Assembly: GCA_025769875.1 (NCBI GenBank)
Contig: JAGFNK010000005.1
Coordinates: forward strand, 248,001 to 312,000
Source: Russula earlei
Taxonomy: Eukaryota > Basidiomycota > Agaricomycetes > Russulales > Russulaceae
Length of the DNA: 64,000 nt
Direction of reading: 5' to 3'
Shown here: one piece after another, positions 10,478 through 22,200 of the stretch
How the letters are laid out: every line of letters starts with the position of its first letter
How positions within the stretch are numbered: the stretch's first letter is position 1
Program-made: the position numbers and the translations under genes
Notes under the pieces: generated by a model
Seen by the model: the letters and a program-made list of their open reading frames with translations, nothing else
Databases searched by the model: none
Told to the model about the DNA's origin: nothing

Positions 10478-12358
10478 CTATGAAAATGTAACAGTGATGG
10501 GAGGCAGGCCTTCCACGTTTTGTTGGTCACCACCCGTCTCTACGGCTCTCTCGTCATCATCCTTAATAGAAGTTATCTCACCGTCTCCCGGAACGGCGGC
10601 TCGGGATGACGGTGGGGAGCGTCGCGGCGGATGATGTTCTTCGTCTGTTTCAGCATCGGTCGGTGCAGAATGTATAGAAAATACATCTCCCATGCCGCCT
10701 TGCCACGAGCGTACTTCCTCTGCAGAAAGAACCTTTACTCCGGTGCCCTGCGTTCCGAAGTCTCGTGGCTCAGCGCGGAGAGCACGACGTCCCATCTCGA
10801 GGAGACCCTCGAGCATACCTTTGATACGTCTGTAGGTCTCATCGTGCTCGTCCCCATCGTCATCGTCCATGTCTTCATCATCATCCGCTGTCTCCTCGGG
10901 GCTGAGTGACGACTTGATGGCACGATATGCTCGAGGAGGTAGCATAAGGCGTGACTCTCGCAACTTCCGCCGCAGTTCTCTAATTTCGGTGTCTTTTCTA
11001 TGCTTTGTCGCTTCAAGACTGGCGTTTATGGCAAGGAGAGATCTATTCGTGATTTCTAAGTCTTCAATCTGTGGGTAGAGGGACTGATGAATGGCGGATA
11101 CGTGCACGAGAAGAAAGTTTGATACCTTGCGATTCGTCTTGGCCTCCGCTCTGATCTGTCGGTCAGAATCGTCAGGCTGCTCGGAATATGTTGCGGGGCT
11201 ACCCAATGAATAACCGGGCGAGTTCGAGTCGCATGGACGATCGAACACATCAAAAGTCGGGCCCGAATCGAGTACAATGCCTCCTCTTTCTGCGGTAGCC
11301 AAGGTCGTGGGAGCGTGGGAGTTTGGCGTAGGTGCAGTACTACAGCTGATTGATGAGCCTAGCGTGTCTCTCGAGGACTGTGAGGAGAAAGACAATGTAG
11401 AGGAAGGCGGCGATTGGGGCGGCAAAGGAATGGCTGCTGGATCGATTTTTGCGGAAACACGAACGTGAACACCGTGGTCAAGGTCACGATTTGTCGCAGG
11501 AGAGAGGGGCGGGAAGAAGCGCGATGAGGCTGTGTTAGCGGGAATACGTGGGGTGTACCGGTGAGGGTTTGCGGCGGACGTGGGCGTTGTAATGGGATGT
11601 ACAACAAAAGGAGCGGTTGGCGAGGGTGGCCTGGATCCGAGGCTTCTCAAATCTGCTATGGAAGGTGCTCGCGATCGACTTTCTACGGGACGCATCGTAG
11701 CAAAGGACGGAGAGGAGGGATGTGACGAGCTCGGTGGGGTAGGTGACGTGCTAAATCCATTGGACTTTGCCATGCCAGAGACCTTAGCCCTCACGCGAAC
11801 CGCCGGACTAGTGGAAGTGTTGTCTGGAGAGTGACGAGGGGAGGGCGATGCTGGAGGGGTAGCATGGGCCGTGCCGCTACTGCGCCGTGCCACGATGACG
11901 GACGCCTCGAGGGTCGAAGTCAACGAACGCTGCCTAGACAACTCGTGCGGCGCAAGCGCGGCCATCGGTCTCGAGATGGGGGCATCAACAGCGGATCGGG
12001 TAGATGAAACCTTCCTTGCATGACTTTGTGTTCGTTTGAATGGGGAAGACGGTCGTGCGGTGGACTTGGCGGTGGAGTTTTCCGTGCTTGATGACGAGGA
12101 TGTCCGCCCAATGCTGGTGATGGCACTGCTGCTAACCTTGGCCCTTGGACGAAAGACAGGCTCTGAAAGCATGGAGGAAGGGGGTTGAGGAGCTTTGAGC
12201 TTTGACGGAGAGTGCGGGCGTGAGGGGGGCCTTGAGTGGACAGTGATCACATCGCTCAAATTTACTTTGGCTGTTACCTTGATGGGATGTAAGTTCCTCA
12301 ACGGCATCAGAGAGCCACGAGAGTGATAACTACCTTGCTTTTTTCCATAGAGGTTCAA
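10478..12358 (-). CDS. Unknown Ser/Pro-rich protein with coiled coil
   Basis: A 626-residue single-exon frame that I do not recognise. Most of it is Ser/Pro-rich and probably disordered. Short motifs of the form R-x-x-AKV recur (VTAKVNLSDVI, RAKVSSSAITSI, RAKVSGMAKS, VSAKIDPAAI, RAEAKTNRKV). Residues about 420-470 form a coiled coil (EDLEITNRSLLAINASLEAT and REL-RRK-LRES), followed by an acidic run DDDEDMDDDDGDE. It converges with MYO1 (208 bp between stops) and lies 88 bp downstream of RIB5 on the same strand. A shorter start cannot be excluded. Confidence 0.65.
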   Translation of the reverse strand: MNLYGKKQGSYHSRGSLMPLRNLHPIKVTAKVNLSDVITVHSRPPSRPHSPSKLKAPQPPSSMLSEPVFRPRAKVSSSAITSIGRTSSSSSTENSTAKSTARPSSPFKRTQSHARKVSSTRSAVDAPISRPMAALAPHELSRQRSLTSTLEASVIVARRSSGTAHATPPASPSPRHSPDNTSTSPAVRVRAKVSGMAKSNGFSTSPTPPSSSHPSSPSFATMRPVESRSRAPSIADLRSLGSRPPSPTAPFVVHPITTPTSAANPHRYTPRIPANTASSRFFPPLSPATNRDLDHGVHVRVSAKIDPAAIPLPPQSPPSSTLSFSSQSSRDTLGSSISCSTAPTPNSHAPTTLATAERGGIVLDSGPTFDVFDRPCDSNSPGYSLGSPATYSEQPDDSDRQIRAEAKTNRKVSNFLLVHVSAIHQSLYPQIEDLEITNRSLLAINASLEATKHRKDTEIRELRRKLRESRLMLPPRAYRAIKSSLSPEETADDDEDMDDDDGDEHDETYRRIKGMLEGLLEMGRRALRAEPRDFGTQGTGVKVLSAEEVRSWQGGMGDVFSIHSAPTDAETDEEHHPPRRSPPSSRAAVPGDGEITSIKDDDERAVETGGDQQNVEGLPPITVTFS

Positions 12359-12445
12359 AAATCGAGAGAGCAGAGCGTGCTATCGAAGGATGAATTGGCT
12401 TTGGCAGTGGTAGCATTGCCAGTGCCAGTTGTGGTACGGGCAATC

Positions 12446-13320
12446 TCAAATTCCTTTTCTAGCTATAACGTCTTCAACGACCTTTTCAATCAGTCGTCGC
12501 CATTCAGCCGTCCCACTCTGGCCGCTGAGCGTGGCCGTCACGCTCTTCTCCACATACTTCCCAACCATATCCGCTTCTATGTTTACTTTAGCTCCTATGC
12601 CCTTCTTTCCGAGCGTGATCTTCTCCTGCGTGTGACGAATGAGCATGACGCCGAACGTCCTCTTGTCATCGTCCACTTCTGTCACGGTCAGAGAAGTTCC
12701 ATCGATGGCGACATAACCCTTCTGGACCAGGTACTGTAACAAGGATGGTCGCGTGGGCGTTTCCTCGTTCAGCCGGAAAAGGAGCCGCACGGAGTCTCCG
12801 TCAGGTGTTTTGGAAACCAGAGTTGCAGTATCGTCAACGTGACCCTAGACGAGAGTGTGAGTGGGCATCTGTAAAGGGTGGGAGAGGCGCCAACGGACCT
12901 GCACGAAATGTCCTCCGAACCGGACATGGGAACCCATTGCACGCTCCAAGTTGAGCTGGTCGCCGACCTTCCGCTCGCCTGAGTGTCATGCGTAAGACTT
13001 TGCGTGCTCTGATTGATAGTTTGCACGTACCTAAATCCGTCCTTTCCAACGTCTCATTGGCAAGCCAGACCTCAAACCAACCGCCGTTCTGCTGGGCGTC
13101 GAATCTCGTAACGGTGAGGCAGGCTCCATTCACCGCGATCGAATCACCAACATGGCAATCCCCAAGGATTGGCCCTGCATCTGAGACAGTTAACGTACAT
13201 CCCCCATCATCGAGGCTTATGGCAGAGACGGTTCCCAAGTGTTCAATCTGAGGTCATTTCAGTTATCAGAGAGAATTAACGGCGGATGCGTTATGCGCTG
13301 CGTACGAGGCCTGTGAACAT
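12446..13320 (-). CDS. RIB5: Riboflavin synthase alpha chain
   Basis: Converts two 6,7-dimethyl-8-ribityllumazine molecules to riboflavin in the last step of the pathway. Exons on the minus strand: 13306-13320, 13031-13247, 12899-12978, 12446-12844, giving 236 residues. The first exon encodes only MFTGL and splices to IEHLGTVSAI, the universal N-terminus of the family. Two lumazine-binding barrels follow: the first with GDSIAVNGACLTVT, the second with GYVAIDGTSLTVTEV. All introns are GT-AG and phases match. Confidence 0.93.
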
Positions 13321-13808
13321 AGATAAGACTGTGAGAAATTTGGAAATGATGATGTGAAGCGCGCCTTGCAGGTCATCAATCGCCTCTGTGCTGACTTCGC
13401 ATGTCCCATCACAAAACCCGACAGACGCCGCAATATTCAGAGGCTGTAAGGAAACGGACGATCTGGGAATCGTATGCTGGTACGCGGCGACTTTACTGTC
13501 AACCAATCATTCACACTCTTCGGTGTCCTAGTCCTTCCCCCCAAAGTTCGCCTCAATGTTTCTCTTGCGCTCTGCTCCGTTGCCATAGCTGGCATTTTCA
13601 TATCCGACTACCTTGAGAAAGCCATGCATCCTCCCCAAAAGGCCACATCAAACCCCCCTAAATAGCTCTTACCCGAGTCAAAGGGGACGAAGAACACTCG
13701 TCTCTGCAGCATCTTCTTTATGCATTTCGGGACACAGCCCGAGGGAATAACAAGTAGTGTATGTGTCGACTCTCGAAGCAACCTAAACTGTTCCTCCAAT
13801 TGTCCCCA
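13321..13808. other. Intergenic, RIB5 upstream region
   Basis: 488 bp between the RIB5 start and the 3' end of the next minus-strand gene. Short open frames on both strands show no family signature. It should contain the RIB5 promoter, but no specific site was recognised. Confidence 0.5.
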
Positions 13809-14771
13809 CTAGGCAGCGAGTCCGTCATATGCGTCTTCCGTGGTCGTAGACTTTAGTGTTACTGAACGGCTGAGAGGAGAATGGCATTTGTATGCTGTCG
13901 CTTCGTTGACGACGTCCCCTGGCGAGAATTGCTTCGGACACCGTCTGGCCGGCCCATAAATCACGCCCTGCGTGCCAAATACTTCACCGTTATCTTTGAT
14001 TGCGCACATCGGAGGAACTCCTAAGCAGCCCGGCGACACGGTTTTGTCAGGTCTGTGCACCATGTCAACTTTCGGAAATTGCGCCTGGACTTGCGGTACT
14101 GGCGGTGACCCGAACGATGGATAAGCCGGCATGTTGTCATCCTCGATCTTGAACTCCCAGCTCGCGCGCTCCCAATCTGGCACAAACTCTTCCTTTCCCT
14201 TTCCCATCCACTTCCTACGGCGACCGCAGAGATCGCACAAGAAGCCCCACCACTGGTCGAAAAATACGATGACTAGTATCATCGTCCCGACTACGCTGAC
14301 TGCGATGACCGCAATTCCGATCACACGCCAGTCAACTCCGTGTCCCTGGGACAGCTCGAAATCGGTGGGAGGCGATGATGGATACGATGTAGGAAATGTG
14401 GCGTTTTGGCTGGTGCTGGTAATAATGACGCCGGTATACGTGTTACCACCTTCGCTAGCAGGGGTTGGCAGTTGTGAGGTTGGCATTTGGGTTGTCATAG
14501 GTTGTGAATGTGGTGATGAAACTCCAGTTACGGCTGCTGTAAGTGGCTCGGCGTGTCTCGTGAGCTGAGGGAGCGAAAACGTTGTGTGCTCAACACGAAA
14601 TATTGTGGAGGCCTGCTCCTGCTGATGTATGGTCTGGACCGTGACGGGACCAGGCTCGTCAAATTCAGGTTTGGCCCCGACTGGCAGGAGGTCACCGAGA
14701 TCTCCCTGAGGCAGCGCACGTACCGCCGAACTGAGAAACAAGGCCGCGATGCTCGAGATGCCGCACCACAT
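13809..14771 (-). CDS. Single-pass membrane protein of unknown function
   Basis: A 320-residue single-exon protein. The N-terminus is a likely signal peptide (SSIAALFLSSAVRALPQ). A Ser/Thr/Pro-rich outside part follows, suited to O-glycosylation. One transmembrane helix lies near residues 148-170 (VIGIAVIAVSVVGTMILVIV), then a Trp/Cys patch (DQWWGFLCDLCGRRRKW) and a cytosolic tail of about 135 residues. The layout resembles fungal wall-sensor-like proteins, but no conserved sensor domain is visible, so the role is unknown. Confidence 0.75.
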   Translation of the reverse strand: MWCGISSIAALFLSSAVRALPQGDLGDLLPVGAKPEFDEPGPVTVQTIHQQEQASTIFRVEHTTFSLPQLTRHAEPLTAAVTGVSSPHSQPMTTQMPTSQLPTPASEGGNTYTGVIITSTSQNATFPTSYPSSPPTDFELSQGHGVDWRVIGIAVIAVSVVGTMILVIVFFDQWWGFLCDLCGRRRKWMGKGKEEFVPDWERASWEFKIEDDNMPAYPSFGSPPVPQVQAQFPKVDMVHRPDKTVSPGCLGVPPMCAIKDNGEVFGTQGVIYGPARRCPKQFSPGDVVNEATAYKCHSPLSRSVTLKSTTTEDAYDGLAA

Positions 14772-15115
14772 CTGTCTGTTCGGCGGCGCAGTTGAGGACG
14801 GCGGTGTGTTTACGAGCGATGTGCTTAGGCTTACATTAAATTCGCACTCCCGGCCGACCCTGACACGCCTCTCAATTACTCACGTGATGTCCTCGTTCAA
14901 TCCCGTGACCTGGAAACTAACTATATATTGCGTGCGTGCGGGACAAGGACAATAATCCCAGTAGGTCTAAATAGACTGTTCAAGGCGTCCCATCGTGACT
15001 ATGGAAATTGGGGTGTGCCGAGTCAACCGGAGAAGTGCCGATTGTGTCTTGTAGTGGATTTGACTGGGTGTATTGCACAGCAATATCCTCCAGGAGCTCA
15101 TTGGCACATCCTGCA
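14772..15115. other. Intergenic
   Basis: 344 bp between two tandem minus-strand genes, including the promoter side of the membrane protein. Nothing recognisable beyond that. Confidence 0.5.
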
Positions 15116-16693
15116 TTAGCCGACGGCTGCACTTCTGAGGGCCGTACAATGAGATGGCGGCAGGGGGGGTTCGACCTTGGTGGACATCAGCTTCGCGGTG
15201 ACACTCTTCTTGACCACCTGCACAACACGAATCTTCTTTGCTTGAGCAGGTTGAAGTAGAGCCGGCGAGCATGAGAAACTAAGAGGAGTCAGAGTCTTTT
15301 CACCTGGGATAGTCCTTCCCGCTTCTGTCCTTCTGTCCCCAACAAGGTAATCGAACTTCCACGCTGCAACGGGGCGTTCTTCAGCGGGAAAGAGACGGGG
15401 TGGTTGAACAGGCTCAGTGCCATGGACTGTGTATGGCCCGTTGGCTTTGAGAATAAGATAAGCCTGCCTGGAGAGGTAATCACGAGACTCATCTCCGTTT
15501 ACCATGAGGCGTCGGAGAACAGGGGGCGTATCAAGAGTAGAGTGATGAAAGGCGAAAGACTTGCGCTGCAACGGCATAAAGTCCGCAGTCGCAGAGACGA
15601 GATGCACACCAAGAGAAAATACTTCGCTTTGAGTCGGACAAGAGTAGCCAGCAAGTTTGAAAACGGGTTTGATCATCCGAAATCCCTCTTGGTCGATCAT
15701 AACCTCAAGAGTAATCGACTCGAGCCAAGAAAGGGATATGGGAAGAAGAGGGAACCGCACAGTGCCGATCCCGATATTCTCTAAGATGCGCTTAGCACCA
15801 TGAGGTAAAAGCTGCGGATTCGAGCGTGAGGATGACCCTGAATCTATGGTTGATGTTGAACAGTTTCGCCTGCGTCCTGAGGACCCTTTCGGTCCTGAAG
15901 GCCTCCAAGGCTCCCCAGTTTCAGAACTAGCCTGAGTACGCTCGGGGGAGGTTCTTTGGGTACCAGATGGATCTAAGGGATCAGAGTACTCTGATTTCGC
16001 GTGAACGAAATCTTTGTAAACCACGTATCGCGGCCTCTGAGGGCTCGATTCTGGAGTGCTTGGTGAATTTGGCTGCGACATCCGCACAAATTTGGCGATA
16101 GGAGAGTTGGTCGTAGATTGTGGAGGTGGCATAGGCATCGCCTGGTGTGGGCTTCCCGTTTCGGGTGTCTCCTCTTGTGCTTTGATACATGCGTTTCCCG
16201 ATCCTTGATTAGGTGACTCGTGATAAATATGGGTATGGGATCCTCCTTTATCTTGATCGGACAGGTAGCCAGATGATGTAGCGTCGATTGTGTTGGACAA
16301 GTCTCCGATGCCTGCATGCAAGATAAAGGGTATGCTTCCGGCTTGGCAGCAAGCGATAAGATTATCATCCAGGCTCGACCAAGAGGACGGCGGAGAGGGC
16401 GTATCGAGGCATCTGAGAATAGACGGGGTACTACGGCGTCGGGACAGGGGCGGCGGGATACTAGACATGTTAACAAGAGTGAAAGCCTGTTCAACGAGGT
16501 CAGATTCCGAACACGGAGTTGGACCGGATGGTGATTGGACCAGCGTTAGAGTGAGGTGAAAGGGGCTGCTATAAGGGTTATAACAATGGGCATCCTTTGT
16601 TCGACTGAATGGACCCATCGGGCTATCGGATCTCATAAAGGACAATGGACGCGTTACGTTACATAAGCGAGTGTATGAAGGGGATGGACCCAC
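15116..16693 (-). CDS. Unknown basidiomycete protein
   Basis: A frame of 525 residues that I do not recognise. The N-terminal 250 residues are Ser/Pro-rich and likely disordered. The C-terminal part (about residues 300-500) looks folded, with regular hydrophobic spacing (for example ITLEVMIDQEGFRMIKPVFK, AAWKFDYLVGDRR and KIRVVQVVKKSVTAKLM). A more likely start is the later ATG at 16468, which begins MSSIPPPLSRRRS and gives 450 residues. The gene is divergent from the forkhead gene. Confidence 0.65.
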   Translation of the reverse strand: MGPSPSYTRLCNVTRPLSFMRSDSPMGPFSRTKDAHCYNPYSSPFHLTLTLVQSPSGPTPCSESDLVEQAFTLVNMSSIPPPLSRRRSTPSILRCLDTPSPPSSWSSLDDNLIACCQAGSIPFILHAGIGDLSNTIDATSSGYLSDQDKGGSHTHIYHESPNQGSGNACIKAQEETPETGSPHQAMPMPPPQSTTNSPIAKFVRMSQPNSPSTPESSPQRPRYVVYKDFVHAKSEYSDPLDPSGTQRTSPERTQASSETGEPWRPSGPKGSSGRRRNCSTSTIDSGSSSRSNPQLLPHGAKRILENIGIGTVRFPLLPISLSWLESITLEVMIDQEGFRMIKPVFKLAGYSCPTQSEVFSLGVHLVSATADFMPLQRKSFAFHHSTLDTPPVLRRLMVNGDESRDYLSRQAYLILKANGPYTVHGTEPVQPPRLFPAEERPVAAWKFDYLVGDRRTEAGRTIPGEKTLTPLSFSCSPALLQPAQAKKIRVVQVVKKSVTAKLMSTKVEPPLPPSHCTALRSAAVG

Positions 16694-16740
16694 AAGTTAT
16701 ATGGCGCGGGTGCACGACTGGTTAATCCCTTACTCCCCTC

Positions 16741-18042
16741 ATGTCTCGTCTGGATACAATTCTTAATCCCCAAGATGATGATACCCCGACGCTGAGGTTC
16801 GATCAAGCTTCTTTCATTTCGACTAGCTCTCACGACGTTCTCTGTGACTTTCGTTATGTTATTGACAGGGCAGAACGCGCGCTTTCACCCCGATTAAGCC
16901 CTTCGTCACATACATCGAGTGCTAGTGAGGCCTCAAAAGCGTCGAAAATATCTCATGGTTACCAGAGGACGAAAGGCCATTGTGCCCATCCCACCTGTCC
17001 TGATACCCTTCGCTGCTTGCCCGATACGGATGGCCGTCCCCAACATACCCTTCCCGTCATCCTGAGGTGCGCAATATTAGGGAGCAGAATGAAACGCCTC
17101 ACAATCCGAGAAATTTACGCTGCCATGGAAGAAAAGTATCCATATTACCGAACGGCAGGTTCCACTTGGAAGGTCAGTCCCCTTGTATCGCGTTTATGAT
17201 ACAAGAATATGGAAACGAGTGATTCTACTCTGGTTCAGCAATCGGTCAGACATCATCTATCGCTGAACAGGTTGTTCGAGCGACAGCCGCGGCCGGTCAC
17301 CGACCCCGGGTTTGGGTCGTACTGGACCGTCAATCTTCAGGCACCTCCTGGCACGAAACGACCTCGCAAGCGTGGTCGCCCGCAGCGGGGTGCAAATGGA
17401 GATTCAGAATCCGTACCTGCAAGGAAACGCGGCCGTCCACGAAAAGAGCCGGGGACAGAGAACCGGCGCCAAGCGGAGATTCCGCCCATAGCATCTCTCC
17501 AGGTTCCACGCTCAGATTACATGAGTGCAATTTCTACTGCATCGAACAGCAATTTTCGATTATGCGATGATGAAGACGAAAATCCTACCTCTCGTTCTGA
17601 GCCTGGTGCGCCGTGGGGCGTAGAGGAGGATTTTGAGAGCGAGGACGATGGCAATGGGCAGCCACGGCGACCAATTACACCGGCATATGATCGCGCAGTC
17701 AATGTCTACTTGACGCCGAGTCCAGGTCAAGGGACACACGGCCAGCTGCACGATGACTCAATGCCTGCGCCGGACCCATTTCCTGAAAATATCATTGACC
17801 ACCTCAAAGTTCAAATGGGGATGCTTCGACGACAAGCATCAGAGGCTCGGTCGGAGGTTGCGAGCATGGCTCAGCAACTAACGGAATCCAAGACTGATGC
17901 CTCGAGGGCTAGAAGTGCCTTGAAGTTTGCAGAGGAGATGTTAGAGGTCGAGGTTCGGAAAAGGAAAGAGGCAGAACGAGCTGCAGAAGAGGAGACACGG
18001 ATTAGAAAAATGATTGAGGACGAACTTCGGACTCTACGGTGA
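16741..18042 (+). CDS. Forkhead transcription factor with AT-hooks
   Basis: Two exons, 16741-17172 and 17239-18042, giving 411 residues. The intron (66 nt) lies inside the forkhead winged-helix domain. The spliced domain runs from PVILRCAILGSRMKRLTI through IYAAMEEKYPYYR to the recognition helix TWKQSVRHHLSLNRLF and the wing GFGSYWTVNL. It is followed directly by two AT-hook motifs (KRGRPQRG and KRGRPRKE), which bind the minor groove of AT-rich DNA. An acidic middle and a C-terminal coiled coil (about residues 350-410) complete it. Target genes are unknown. Confidence 0.88.
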
Positions 18043-18110
18043 TGGATTTCATGGCGGCTAGTATGTCGTTCGGTAGTGGTACATCTAATCACGTGGTCCG
18101 TTCTTCCACC

Positions 18111-21029
18111 ATGAACGCATACAACCAAAGCCAAAAAATCAAGACAGCGTAAGTGGGGCTTATTTCCTCCCATATTCAATCCATAACTAGTCCCCAGCTT
18201 CAAGAAAGCGCGTACTATCGCGCCTCTTCACACCGGTGGTCCCGTTGCAATCGCTCACAATGGCCTTTGGCTAGTAACTTGCCTAGGGGAGCAAGCTCTC
18301 CTCACTGACCTCGGAAGTGGCACAGAAATTTGCCGTTTTGCCGGGGTACTGTATCCATATGTGAATTTTCATTGTCGTCCACCATCTGATATTGTCCCAG
18401 GATACAGAGTCAATTACCGCCCTATGTATCACACCCTCTGGCAAGCATCTCATGATTTTTACTTCCTCCATGGCTCTTCGTATATATGAGCTTCCAACAT
18501 CCGCCACACCACTTCAAAAGTCGGTGACACCTATCCGCGTCGTCTCTCGTGCCCATGATGCACCGGTGTACGTCTGTAAGACTGACCCGACTTCCACCTA
18601 TCTTGCGTCTGGCGCAACCGACGGGACGGTCAAGGTTTGGGACATTGTGCGCGGCTTCCCAACCCATGTCCTCCGTGGTCATGGTGGTGTCGTCTCTGCG
18701 ATAGCTTGGAGCTATCCTCATGCACAGGACCTCGAGGCACGCAAGATGCGACTTTTCACAGCGAGCGTCGACACACGCATCCGAGTGTGGGACCTCACCA
18801 AGGGCGCGGAACAGGCTCGCGCTGGGAAACAAGTCAAGCCGGAGGCCGTATTGGAGGGACATGTCAGCGTGCCTAGAGGCCTCGATATAAGCGAAGATGG
18901 GCGATGGCTCGTTAGCGGAGGCCGCGACCAGGTGGCATTGATCTGGGATATGAGTGAAAGGCAACCTAAGAGGAGCGGGAAAGGGAAAGAAAAGGAGGCC
19001 TGGCCCGCCTTGGTAAACACGATCACCACCCTGGAGCGTGTCGAGGCTGTGGGCATTTTAGGCGATGAGGTGGACGCCGGCGAGTCAAGTTTGCGGCGAA
19101 AACACATTCGCTTTTTCACTGCTGGTGAGAAGGGTTTGGTAAGAATCTGGGACGGGAAAACAGGACATGTACTTCGCACCTTTGGAGAAGAGCAGGATAC
19201 GAGTCATGAGGGCCAGGAAGAGCAACGGCAGATTTTAGATGCTTTGTGAGTACCTGACCGTTCTGTGGTTTTCCCATTAAGTTTCAACGTCACAGCTTCG
19301 TCCCGTCGACATCTTCCATTGTCTCAGTCCATGCCGATCAGAATATCCTATTCTACTCCCTCCCTGACGGTGCATTATATCGGCATCTTATTGGTTTCAA
19401 CGACGAAATCATTGATGTCGTGTTACTAAGTTCCACACCGTCCTCTGGGGATGTTGCTCTCGCCACCAATTCTTCTCTCATACGTATATATTCGACAAAG
19501 TCCCTCGACGCGCGACTACTCTCTGGGCACCGTGACATTGTTCTGAGCTTGGCAGCCAACTCATCTGGGAGAATGCTTGCGAGCGGGGCAAAGGACAACT
19601 CTGCTCGTCTCTGGGCACCGCAAAATATCGACCTGGGCTGGGGTTGTGTAGCGACATGCGAAGGGCACGCGGAGAGTGTAGGCGCTGTTGTATTCGAGCG
19701 CGAGGACGTACCACGCTTCCTATTCACAGGGAGTCAAGACCGCACCATCAAGGTCTGGGATCTCATCGGTGTGCCGTCAGAGGCTCACGCTACGTCCTCG
19801 CCTCTACGATGCAAGAGTGTCAGTACGACGCGCGCCCATGAAAAGGACATAAATGCGCTTGACTCGTCGCCGGGAGGGATGCTCCTCGTGTCGGGTTCGC
19901 AAGACAAGACAGCAAAGGTGTGGACGGTTGATCGCTCCAGTGGTATTCTCAAGCTGCTTGGTACATGCAAGGGGCACAAACGAGGGGTATGGAGCGTGCG
20001 ATTCGCGCGCGGTACGCGAACACTAGCGACGGGCAGCGGTGACCGTACGGTACGGTTGTGGAGGCTTGACGACTTTTCGTGCTTGAAGGTGTTTGAAGGC
20101 CATGCGAATTCCGTGCTGAGGGTAGATTGGCTGGGCGGGGAGGAGGCACAGAGCCAGGTTGTTAGCGCCGCGGCGGATGGCCTCGTCAAAGTGTGGGACT
20201 CTCGGAGGGAAGAGTGTGTCACCACTCTTGATGGACACGAGGATAAGGTGCGTGGAAGGTGAATGGCTGGCTTTGGCACGCACTGACCTGTGCAAATGAC
20301 AAAAGGTCTGGGCTCTCACGGTGAGCCAGGACAACAAAACTATCATCTCGGGAGCTGCGGATTCTGTGATAACATTCTGGGAGGACTGCACTGAAGAGCA
20401 GGAGGCCGCCAGAGAGGTTGCACGCTCGGAGCTTGTTCTCAAGTACGTCTCGGCGCTACTATCCTTGCGTTTCACGTCATTGACCACGCGATGCCCCATA
20501 GGGAACAAGACTTCCTTAATTATGTCGCTTTGCAAGATTACCGACGTGCGATTGAAGTCGCATTGTCTCTCGACATCCAGGTCGTCTACTTCAACTCTTC
20601 AAAGATTTGAAAGGAGATTCAGGCGTGACGGGGAGCGCCGACGTCGATCAAGTTCTGCAAGAGCTGGCGTCAGCGGATCTTGTACGGTTACTTCGCTACG
20701 TACGCGACTGGAATACTCGCGCTTCAACTGCTGCCGTCGCACAACGTGTGCTACACGCTATCGTGAAACTTCGCTCAGCAGAGGACATTGCGCATGCGTT
20801 CGAGGATGGCAGCACCAGCGATGAGGGGAGTGGTTTACACGAGCTTGTGGAGGGACTCATTCCCTACACGGAACGTCATCTCGCGCGGATGGAACGCCTG
20901 GTGCAAGAGAGCTACGTGGTCGACTATGTGCTCAGAGAAATGGATGACGGCTTGGCTGAGGATGATGACGATGTCATGGACGTTGATCTCGTCTACAATA
21001 TAGAGCATCCCGTTGATGTCGGTGCATAG
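18111..21029 (+). CDS. UTP13: U3 snoRNP protein Utp13 (WD40)
   Basis: Component of the small-subunit processome (UTP-B) acting in 18S pre-rRNA processing in the nucleolus. Exons: 18111-18148, 18198-18345, 18401-19245, 19296-20247, 20306-20442, 20502-21029. The N-terminus FKKARTIAPLHTGGPVAIAH is typical, followed by two WD40 propellers with many x-VWD ends (DGTVKVWDI, DTRIRVWDL, DRTIKVWDL, DKTAKVWTV, DRTVRLWRL, GLVKVWDS). The C-terminal helical Utp13 domain begins EQDFLNYVALQDYRRAIEVA. In the last exon the frame breaks near 20570-20577: the upstream frame ends ALSLD and the downstream frame continues HPGRLLQLFKDL, consistent with one missing base. Confidence 0.9.
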
Positions 21030-21223
21030 ATTACTGTAGACTTGCCGTCGCGCAGCATAGGAAGAGATATATTACTGTGCTTTAAAGTGCGATCTGGACC
21101 CGTTAACAGAACTCGTTAGGATACATGGAAAGTTCCAAATTATAAAAACGTGCGGAGAGTACCGTAGGGGAAAAGGGCATCAAGTGTCGTATTATGAACC
21201 TCGGGAGAAATGGCAACGAATGG

Positions 21224-22080
21224 TTAGACTTTGCCAAGGTGAGCGACGGCTATCCGACAACCTTCGACAGCGTTGAATACGAGAACAAGCTCTCCTTCCT
21301 GTACCCCGTCCTTGCTGAGCCACCCTTGGCCATCAGTTACCACCAAACCTTGTTCGAGAAGCCAGCGACGCATTACACCAGATAGACAGCCTGTCGAATC
21401 GTGGGGAGTGACCCAACGGCCACTACGGAAGAAGGCGATATTGCGCACGGAGGTCTCCGTGACCATCCCTTTCGTATTCCACAGGAGAACGTCAGCGGTA
21501 CCTCCGGCGTCGGGAAGACCGAAACGAGCGCGCGCCTCGGCGTAATGGTTTCGATAAGTTGTCTTCGTGGCGGTGAATATAGACGAGGAGGTAGGGGCCC
21601 TATCGAGAAAGAGGGTGATCGGCTCGCCCAGGGACCGGTGAAGACGATCCGTTGAAGGCGAGATGTGAGCCGCAAGGATAGGGTCTGCGGTCAGAGGAGA
21701 CGACGGAATGACGGTCGTTGTAAAGGTACCAGCGCGATTGAGCGCGAGCCGGAGCTAGCAAAGAAAGGTGTATTAGGGTTTGGGATGTAGGGGTGGATGA
21801 GTATAGGCGGTGGCTAAACCTTCAAAGGGCCGCCCTTAGCTGGACCGTCATACGCTTGTATGGCACACCGACAGGTTACTTGAAATAAGGTCCAAGAAAT
21901 GGACGCGAAGGTATCTTGCCACTCGTGCATGGCGGCGGCGGATCTGAGGCGATCGAAGTGGTAGGGGAGAAGCATAAAAGGAGAAGGTTGCGCATAGTTT
22001 ACTGCAGAATTCCATGGTAGATCAAGGATGAAGGGGTCATATCGGATGGTGGATACAAGTTGATAGACGACGTCTGTCAT
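21224..22080 (-). CDS. ABZ2: 4-amino-4-deoxychorismate lyase-like, class IV aminotransferase fold
   Basis: PLP enzyme of the class IV fold; the fungal lyase makes p-aminobenzoate for folate. Exons 21820-22080 and 21224-21754 on the minus strand give 263 residues. The N-terminus has STIRYDPFILD and LLPYHFDRLRSAA. The C-terminal half has KTTYRNHYAEARARFG, the PLP-lysine region in this family, then VTETSVRNIAFFRSGRWVTP and TGCLSGVMRRWLLEQG, which match the Glu-containing cofactor loop. The ABZ2 name is by similarity of this pattern. It is divergent from the NBR1-like gene with 120 bp between starts. Confidence 0.82.
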
Positions 22081-22200
22081 CGTCTTGACATGCTCGACCT
22101 TTTCATTTTCACTGCGGCGCAGTGTCCAATTGATTACTTAATCGCTCTCACCACTTTCCCTCGACTCCTTTCCCCACCGAACCTCTCTTCTCGTTCAGTC

